Made by a program: the position numbers and the translations under genes. This document shows, piece by piece, positions 6,666-11,875 of a stretch of DNA of 11,875 nt. The stretch's first letter is position 1, and every line of letters starts with the position of its first letter. Below the pieces are notes generated by a model that saw only the letters and a list, made by a program, of their open reading frames with translations, did no database searches and was not told where the DNA came from. The stretch spans positions 1-11,875 of the forward strand of contig JAMDDZ010000002.1 of NCBI GenBank assembly GCA_023488565.1. Direction: 5' to 3'. Origin of the DNA: Bacillota bacterium. Lineage in GTDB: Bacteria; Bacillota; Sulfobacillia; Sulfobacillales; Sulfobacillaceae.

Positions 6666-7580
6666 CTACTCTGATAGAGATCTTGGATGGGGGAACGGGG
6701 AGTGCCATTGGGTAATCACCAGACCTCCTAAAATGAGACCCACGCCTATGATATTTGCTCCTGTGGGGACTTGTCCCAAGACCAGCCAGGCTAAAAGACT
6801 GGCGCCGGCAATCTCACCGAGAAACGCCAATGAGATTTCGGTTGCAGGGATGTAGCGCAACAACCAATTAAAAAGAGTGTGGCCGCCCAAAGTAGGCAAC
6901 ACTGCCATGGCCGCATATAACGCCCAAATATTTGGGGAAAAGGGCCCCATTTGATGGAATTGAGCCCATTGCATGCTCCCAAGAAGGATAGCCGAAACAG
7001 AATATACCAGCACTGCATAATGAGTAGTACTGAACTTTTGTCGGAGATGTTGTCCCATTAACAAGTAACCGCCAGCAAATACGGCACCTAAAAATGCATC
7101 GAAAATTCCCCATAAATCATGAAGTTGCAGACTACTGACCAAGGTGGCGATGGTCAGTCCTAGGAAGACCAGGGCGCCACCAATATAGAGTCGGCGGCGA
7201 AGGGCACGACGCCCAATGAGACGGGTCCACAGTGCAACCAGCACGGGGTGGACGGATACTACCGCGGTGGATACGGCTACCGACGTCAAGCTCAGTGAAC
7301 GGATCCAAAACAGGAAGTGCAGGGCCAAAAAAATTCCCGAGAGCAGCAACCACCCGATGTTTTTGCGTACGGTGGCCCATCTCATCGGCTGCCTTATTGC
7401 CCATGGCAACAAAATGATAACGGTTAATGCTAGACGCCAAAATGCAATGGCCGTAGGTTGTGCGGGAACCAACTTGATCAGGATGGCAGCGCTCGACACA
7501 GATAGAACCCCGACGCCGAGAGCTCCTTTCAGTGCCCACGAAGTCGGGGTCGTCTCAAAAGCGAGATCAGACTTTGGCAT
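6666..7580 (-). CDS. EamA/DMT-family membrane transporter
   Basis: This is a drug/metabolite transporter-type inner membrane protein with 304 residues and about ten hydrophobic segments in two repeats of five, the usual EamA arrangement. Early features are the GALGVGVLSVSSAAILIKL segment and then AFWRLALTVIILLPW, typical of the first repeat. The late segments include FLGEIAGASLLAWLVLGQ and IIGVGLILGGLVI, typical of the second. The substrate cannot be predicted. The ATG lies inside the end of the SirB1-like gene, a 14-base overlap, and no strong binding site precedes it, so translation is probably coupled. The two genes form a small operon. Confidence 0.88.
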   Translation of the reverse strand: MPKSDLAFETTPTSWALKGALGVGVLSVSSAAILIKLVPAQPTAIAFWRLALTVIILLPWAIRQPMRWATVRKNIGWLLLSGIFLALHFLFWIRSLSLTSVAVSTAVVSVHPVLVALWTRLIGRRALRRRLYIGGALVFLGLTIATLVSSLQLHDLWGIFDAFLGAVFAGGYLLMGQHLRQKFSTTHYAVLVYSVSAILLGSMQWAQFHQMGPFSPNIWALYAAMAVLPTLGGHTLFNWLLRYIPATEISLAFLGEIAGASLLAWLVLGQVPTGANIIGVGLILGGLVITQWHSPFPHPRSLSE

Positions 7581-8421
7581 ACGACTGTGTTAACATGTCC
7601 CGAAATGCCGTTAAAGAATCGGCCCGTTCGGGGTCTTGAGTGCTATAAATCTGAATCAGGTTGGTGAGTATGCGGACTAACATAAATCGGGTCGGTGTTG
7701 GACTCAAGTAGGCGGGATGAAACCCAAAGCCATTGTTCATCAGGTATTGTACGCATTCACCGCGGTTTAATAACTGTCCTTTTTGGAAGGCATCAATGAA
7801 TAGGCTGTCATTGTACTGCAGGAGGAAATGGCCTGGCATGCTAATGCCTACGACAGGAATCCGAAGCCGACGGGCAATGAGCAAATATACCATCGATAGA
7901 CTGATCGGGATACCAATGCGCCGGTCCAATACTTGGTTCACATAACTGTTGTCTGGATCGTAGTATGAGGTGTGGTTTCCCGTAAATCCCAGTTCATTAA
8001 AAAAGTAATCATTGAGGGATTCTATCAATTCGCGACCCTTGGCTAATCCTTGTTCATCGGCGCGTGCTTTAAATTGTGCGGCCATGTTGTCCAACATGTC
8101 CCGGTAATGGGCTCGATTAATATTGGGGTAACCGGATTCGGCGATGAGGAAAGCCCCTTCCTCAAGATCAAGCCAGGCAGACGGCATCGATGAGAATTGC
8201 TCAAATCGACTTCCCAATTCATCTAACCGCAGTCGTTCTAAAATGCTGTACACACGCGTTCGGACGTGAGGATCCATGGAATCGCGCGCTTCCTCCAAAT
8301 ATGGCTCAGCGTCATGCCGGGCTTCGAGGAGCGTCTTACGAGCGATTTGCGCCGTTTTAATGTCGTCATCCCCCAACAGGTGGATGAGCGCTCTGATTTC
8401 TTTCTCTGTCAGTGGTTTCAT
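7567..8421 (-). CDS. SirB1-like protein (transglutaminase-like core)
   Basis: This belongs to the widespread SirB1/COG2912 family, whose biochemical role is not settled. The N-terminal part (about 5-70) is helical and resembles HEAT-like repeats. The core at about 150-225 has the family signature: YVNQVLDRRIGIPISLS, then RRLRIPVVGISMPGHFLLQ with His198, and FIDAF with Asp210. The His and Asp match the transglutaminase-like triad. No cysteine is seen at the nucleophile position, as is common in this family, so enzymatic activity is doubtful. The ATG follows AAAGGAG by 7 bases, and 284 residues is a usual length. The gene ends in TGA overlapping the transporter start. Confidence 0.85.
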   Translation of the reverse strand: MKPLTEKEIRALIHLLGDDDIKTAQIARKTLLEARHDAEPYLEEARDSMDPHVRTRVYSILERLRLDELGSRFEQFSSMPSAWLDLEEGAFLIAESGYPNINRAHYRDMLDNMAAQFKARADEQGLAKGRELIESLNDYFFNELGFTGNHTSYYDPDNSYVNQVLDRRIGIPISLSMVYLLIARRLRIPVVGISMPGHFLLQYNDSLFIDAFQKGQLLNRGECVQYLMNNGFGFHPAYLSPTPTRFMLVRILTNLIQIYSTQDPERADSLTAFRDMLTQSYAKV

Positions 8422-8881
8422 GACGCCGCTCCTTTCTATCCTTCCGAATCCTCAACGGCCGGGCATCGTGACACCTCTATTATATGGCACAACCGCCACC
8501 ATCGTGACGGCAGTTGTCAGCCGTATCATATTATTCGCGATAAAACAGCGATTTCCTGCTTGCTGATTGGGCAGATCGTTGCCAGTATTTTGCGGTTTAG
8601 TGTAATTCGTGACTCCACGACCGATGCTAACGAGTGTGACGATGTTATCAACATTATGCCCAAACAGGCTTGGAATAGCACAAATATGAGGGGCTATCCC
8701 TTAAAATTCCATAAAATTTTGGGCACGCGGATTATGGCCACGGCAGAATCGTATGCTGATCGGGGCCATCCTTGGAATAGGAACACACACTGAAAAGTCG
8801 ATATGACACGTATCGCAATGGGCGAACCATCGACAAACAGCGTGCGCGGCAAAAAATCAATTGCGCTCTCTCTTGGGGATT
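8422..8881. other. 460-base gene-free region
   Basis: No credible gene was found. A + strand frame runs open to 8793, but its first part is antisense to the SirB1-like gene and the rest has no start with a binding site. Its last 50 or so residues look moderately protein-like, so a decayed gene remnant is possible. A consensus -10 box for the SirB1-like gene lies at its left end. An A-rich stretch near 8850-8856 (CAAAAAATCAATTG) is close to the 3' end of the orphan gene, without a convincing terminator stem. Confidence 0.4.
8479..8484 (-). promoter_or_regulatory. -10 box (TATAAT) upstream of the SirB1-like gene
   Basis: The - strand carries a perfect TATAAT here, 58 bases before the ATG at 8421. 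At 17-base spacing the -35 position reads TCACGA, which is poor, so either an activator or a weak promoter is implied. Confidence 0.4.
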
Positions 8882-9346
8882 TTAATATTCTCCTTTAATT
8901 ACAAAAAACGATCCCCGAATTGTTCCAGCGAGCTTAGATTTCTGCCTGGCAAACTTAAATTTGCCTTCGAATTCCCTTGGTATCTCCATCCCCTCAGACA
9001 GCTTAAAACCAACGGCCCGCTTTTTAGGGTCATCAACTGTATACATCACATTGACCTCAAGACCATTCTCATAAAAGACGTAGGTCCACTGGATATTTTC
9101 CACTTGAAAACGCGATGTTTCTAAAGGTTTGGCGGCAAATTCAATATCACGTTCTTTTTTTAAAATCTGGGTTGCATAATCAAGCGCTTCCTGGCTTTCG
9201 CTAGCTGGGATGACCGTAAATTCATGCCGATATTTTTTCATAAAATAACGCGCTTCATTAGCACGTAAACCGGCGAGCGCTTCAGCGACCGGTGAAGACT
9301 CTAAACCAACCGTAGAAACATTTTTAAAGTCAACGATATATGACAT
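8882..9346 (-). CDS. Hypothetical protein of unknown family
   Basis: This is a 154-residue soluble protein with no family I recognise. It begins MSYIVDFKNVSTVG and is rich in Lys and Glu, with alternating beta-like and helical segments. It has no signal peptide, membrane segment, or Cys/His cluster. Residues near 35-70 look helical (ARYFMKKYRHEF, ALDYATQILKKERD) and 80-110 look like beta strands (WTYVFYENGLEVNVMYTV). The ATG at 9346 is preferred because GGGAG lies 8 bases before it; a GTG two codons upstream is too close to that site. The gene stands alone between a gene-free region and anmK, on the same strand as anmK but 208 bases from it. The clean frame and binding site make it a likely real gene. 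Confidence 0.7.
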   Translation of the reverse strand: MSYIVDFKNVSTVGLESSPVAEALAGLRANEARYFMKKYRHEFTVIPASESQEALDYATQILKKERDIEFAAKPLETSRFQVENIQWTYVFYENGLEVNVMYTVDDPKKRAVGFKLSEGMEIPREFEGKFKFARQKSKLAGTIRGSFFVIKGEY

Positions 9347-9554
9347 TTTCACGGCTCCCTTTTCCCCTTATTGCATTATCCCGACAATCCACAACTGAAG
9401 ATTCTTCTGGGGTGGCGTACGCAAGGAGGCATTCTTTAGGTTTATTTGTCTGCGCCCTAGATCACTATATGCCATTACCGGTCAACGCACCCTGCTGCAA
9501 CACTATTTCTGTGCCACCAAAAATTCGCTTGACGCACTTTGATTAACTGAAATT

Positions 9555-10688
9555 CTAGTGAGCGGAGAAGGGGGTGGATTCGGGAACAGCAAGCACACCG
9601 AGTATTGTAGCATGGGAAGATCCCGTTGCCTTAGGTATGTTGGCGGGTATTTTTAATAGACAGGCTCTACCCAACAAAGCAAATGCGACCGCTTCGACCT
9701 GGTCAACTGGGATTCCAAGTTCTGCGGTAGTGGTTACCCGGATAGGGCTCATACCTTCTTGTAACTGTTTCATCATCAAAGGGTTTTTTGCGCCGCCGCC
9801 AGCCACATAAACCGTTGACGGTGCTCCGATTTTGGCTATTCCCTGGACAATGCTTTGGACTGTAAGCATAGTTGCCGTGGCAATGGCATCATAGTGGTTG
9901 ACGCCGTCAAATCTGGAGAGAAATTGCGAACCAAAATATTCCCGCCCGGTAGATTTCGGGAACGGTTTGTGAAAAAAGGGATCGGTCAACAGGGAGGCCA
10001 ACAGTGATCCTATCACCACGCCGCGTTTCGCGTACAGTCCATCGCGGTCCATGTTTTGGGTTCCTTGCGTATGCAATCGGCACAGGCTGTCAATGAGTAT
10101 GTTGCCCGGACCTAAATCAGTTGCGACAGGAGGCACAGTGACATCCGTGTCTAGCAACGTCACATTGCTTATCCCACCGATATTCAAAATGGCAATGGGC
10201 GCGTCGGAATTTCGAAAGAGAAGCCGATGGGCATAGGGTACCAGGGGAGCGCCTTGTCCGCCTAACGCCATATCAGCTAAACGAAAATCGCCGACGGTCG
10301 GAATCCCGGTGCGGTTGGCTACCCAACTCGGGGATCCTAATTGCCAAGTATATCCTAGTTGAATCCCGGTTGGGGGTTGATGCCAGACAGTTTGGCCGTG
10401 CATGCCGATAGCGGCTATTTGGTGTGCTGCGGTGTTTGTGTTTTGCAACAGTTGGAGTACAGCAAACGCATGTTCCTCTGATATGGCCTGCGACAACGCA
10501 ACGATACTTTGAGCGGTCATCGGATCCCCATCAGCCAATGCCAAAATTTGGGTACGAGTTTTTTCGGGCCAAGGTTGATAGTGATGTCCGAGCACTTTAA
10601 CGGGGACTGAAAGATTAGGAGAGTCCTCAATTAATACGGCATCTAGACCATCGACCGATGTTCCTGACATCACACCAATGTATTTCAC
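9555..10688 (-). CDS. anmK: Anhydro-N-acetylmuramic acid kinase
   Basis: AnmK phosphorylates and opens 1,6-anhydro-N-acetylmuramic acid, giving MurNAc-6-phosphate, in cell-wall recycling in the cytoplasm. Family motifs are clear: MSGTSVDGLD at 7-16 (ATP site), GDFRLAD at 133-139 followed by GGQGAPLVP, NIGGISN at 169-175, DLGPGN at 191-196 (usually DTGPGN), PKSTGREYF at 244-252 and VAGGGAKN at 295-302. The GTG start follows AAGGAGG by 8 bases. At 377 residues it has the usual size. No etherase (murQ) or permease partner is next to it. Confidence 0.95.
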   Translation of the reverse strand: MKYIGVMSGTSVDGLDAVLIEDSPNLSVPVKVLGHHYQPWPEKTRTQILALADGDPMTAQSIVALSQAISEEHAFAVLQLLQNTNTAAHQIAAIGMHGQTVWHQPPTGIQLGYTWQLGSPSWVANRTGIPTVGDFRLADMALGGQGAPLVPYAHRLLFRNSDAPIAILNIGGISNVTLLDTDVTVPPVATDLGPGNILIDSLCRLHTQGTQNMDRDGLYAKRGVVIGSLLASLLTDPFFHKPFPKSTGREYFGSQFLSRFDGVNHYDAIATATMLTVQSIVQGIAKIGAPSTVYVAGGGAKNPLMMKQLQEGMSPIRVTTTAELGIPVDQVEAVAFALLGRACLLKIPANIPKATGSSHATILGVLAVPESTPFSAH

Positions 10689-10764
10689 GGCATGTCCTCC
10701 TTGCCATTGCCTATTTTATCCGATACCGGCATCGAAACGGTACCCATCAGGAAAATTTGATGGG
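10689..10764. promoter_or_regulatory. Divergent promoter region with near-palindrome
   Basis: This is the region between anmK and the divergent HTH/coiled-coil gene. CGATaCCGGcATCG (10721-10734) is palindromic at 12 of 14 positions. It lies just upstream of a TAAAAT -10-like box for anmK (10713-10718 on the - strand), where a regulator could block or aid polymerase. No strong -35 was found. The protein that would bind is not shown by the sequence. Confidence 0.3.
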
Positions 10765-11430
10765 ATGACATTTTCGCTCTTGGTGGTATTCTTAGAGGGA
10801 CGCTTTGGAGCCAGACGATACAAACGAATGGAGTGGGCAGACGTGTCAGAGGAAGTGGGATCCAACCTGACCAATGTACGGCGTATTTTAAGTCATCTGG
10901 CACGGATTTCCGTCAACGCCCCAGCCATTCAAATTGCTGTGGGGTATTTGCTGGCTGACCCCCGACGGGTGCGCTTCGTCAGTCAATTTGGAGAAGGAAC
11001 AGGTCTAGGAATGGCAATTTCGGCACATCGCCGAATTGAGATTCCTTTAGCACCCTGGCAAGGTTTTATCAACGGGGTGCCTGTACCTGACCCATTGCTC
11101 TGGATAGAAGCTGCGGCAACCTTGCCCAACGGGATCGTCTCCGTACGTATTTCCACTGATGACGTAGAACTTATGCAACGGCTGTCCCCCATGGTGGCGC
11201 AAGACCGGGAGCGGCATGAGCGCGCAGAGATCACGGAACGGGTCCAAAGCTTGCGTCAAGAATTGGATCGCGCCCTGGACCTTTACAACGAGGTGCGGCA
11301 TGTCATGGAGGTGGATCAAGAACGGCAGGCAGAACTGACCAAGTTCTTAGGAATTGCAGAAAATGAGATGCACAATTTAGGTCAGGAGTTAAAATTTCTC
11401 AAGGGACGCTTGGAGTCTGTTGATGAATAG
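10765..11430 (+). CDS. Hypothetical protein with HTH-like N terminus and C-terminal coiled coil
   Basis: I do not recognise the family. From the ATG at 10765 it has 221 residues. The N-terminal part (about 23-48) has the pattern WADVSEEVGSNLTNVRRILSHL, which resembles a helix-turn-helix. Residues 60-140 form a mixed region with GTGLGMAISAHRRIEIPL and a beta-like IVSVRIST. Residues 145-221 are strongly charged with heptad-like spacing and should form a coiled coil, implying a dimer or a partner. The frame is open further upstream, but that extension runs into the anmK start and looks non-genic. The binding site before 10765 is weak (AGGA, 12 bases away). It overlaps the following gene by 8 bases, so the two are an operon. 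A regulatory role is only an inference. Confidence 0.7.
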   Translation: MTFSLLVVFLEGRFGARRYKRMEWADVSEEVGSNLTNVRRILSHLARISVNAPAIQIAVGYLLADPRRVRFVSQFGEGTGLGMAISAHRRIEIPLAPWQGFINGVPVPDPLLWIEAAATLPNGIVSVRISTDDVELMQRLSPMVAQDRERHERAEITERVQSLRQELDRALDLYNEVRHVMEVDQERQAELTKFLGIAENEMHNLGQELKFLKGRLESVDE

Positions 11431-11875
11431 CGGCGCGCCCTGGGTGATGCGTCCGCGACTTCCACAGTTGCTAAAGTGGGCCTCATCCAAGACCTTATGT
11501 GACGGAGACCTCGCCAAGCTCACCAATCTGTCCCAGAAAGAGATAGATGAACTGCGATATTTTGGCATGATAACACCTGCGTGGGGTGGCAAAATAGTTA
11601 GAGAACAGGTACGAAAGTTAGAGCCGGTGATTTCTTCTGTGGGAAAAATATTGGAGAGTTTGGTGGCAAAATATCCGGTGGCGGTGCCGTTGGACGTGGA
11701 TATATGGCCAATGGATCCGGAGGACGAATTTGGAATTGAGAAACTTCGTGGGGTGTCAGCCTTTACTTCGTATGAACATCTCATGACCCTGGTGGTGTAT
11801 TCTGGGGCAAGTGTTCAAGTTCTCGAAGAAACCGTCGTCCATGAGTATCATCATCATTGGAGAATCGCTGACGCT
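11423..11875 (+). CDS. Putative zinc metalloprotease, YjaZ/DUF2268-like (partial)
   Basis: This gene is cut by the right edge; 151 residues are present with no stop. The visible part is a helical N-terminal region of about 90 residues, then a segment ending in VVHEYHHHWR, in which HEYHH (140-144) matches the HExxH zinc-binding and catalytic motif. This motif and its setting resemble the DUF2268 family (Bacillus YjaZ), predicted zinc-dependent proteases of unknown substrate. The third zinc ligand would lie beyond the window. The ATG overlaps the upstream stop by 8 bases and is preceded by GGAG at 8 bases. No signal peptide is seen. Family assignment rests mostly on the HExxH motif, so it is tentative. 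Confidence 0.7.
   Translation, partial: MNSGAPWVMRPRLPQLLKWASSKTLCDGDLAKLTNLSQKEIDELRYFGMITPAWGGKIVREQVRKLEPVISSVGKILESLVAKYPVAVPLDVDIWPMDPEDEFGIEKLRGVSAFTSYEHLMTLVVYSGASVQVLEETVVHEYHHHWRIADA

Noticed and set aside
8266..8793. 175-residue + strand frame
   Set aside because: Its start and first third are antisense to the well-supported SirB1-like gene, no internal start has a binding site, and no family is recognised.
11389..11784. 131-residue - strand frame near the right end
   Set aside because: It is antisense to the HExxH gene, which has a better start, a binding site and a recognisable motif.

Overview
The window looks like chromosomal DNA of a Gram-positive (Firmicutes-type) bacterium. 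The evidence is strong AAGGAGG-like ribosome binding sites, frequent GTG and TTG starts, a Fur protein very like the Bacillus one, and moderate base composition. A Sulfobacillus-like acidophile would fit, but that is an impression from gene content and not a demonstrated assignment. No tRNA, rRNA, CRISPR array or intact insertion sequence was seen.

Layout. Positions 1-258 are an unusually GC-rich stretch of unknown nature, followed by an AT-richer gene-free leader. On the + strand come argF (ornithine carbamoyltransferase), then fur, and 2 bases after fur an ArsC/Spx-family thiol protein. Convergent to these, on the - strand, is a tight operon mobA-mobB-moeA plus a class A beta-lactamase-like serine hydrolase. 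MobA, MobB and MoeA serve insertion of molybdenum and formation of the molybdopterin guanine dinucleotide cofactor; the hydrolase is coupled to the end of moeA by a 4-base overlap. Divergent from mobA is a HAD-family phosphatase (+). Next, on the - strand, a SirB1-like protein gene overlaps an EamA (DMT) transporter gene. A 460-base gene-free stretch follows, then an orphan protein of unknown function (-) and anmK (-), which recycles anhydro-N-acetylmuramic acid from peptidoglycan. Divergent from anmK are an unrecognised HTH/coiled-coil protein and, overlapping it, a YjaZ/DUF2268-like putative zinc protease gene cut by the window edge.

The most striking observation is in the ArsC/Spx gene. 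Its frame is interrupted only by a TGA at codon 11, exactly where the family carries the first, catalytic cysteine of its CxxC motif. The family sequence is conserved on both sides. A 6-bp hairpin with a G-starting loop lies 23 nt after the TGA, which fits the general form of a bacterial SECIS element. The gene is therefore a good candidate selenoprotein (UxxC); the alternative is a single-base nonsense mutation. TGA is a normal stop elsewhere in the window (mobA, moeA, the SirB1-like gene), so the whole code is not reassigned.
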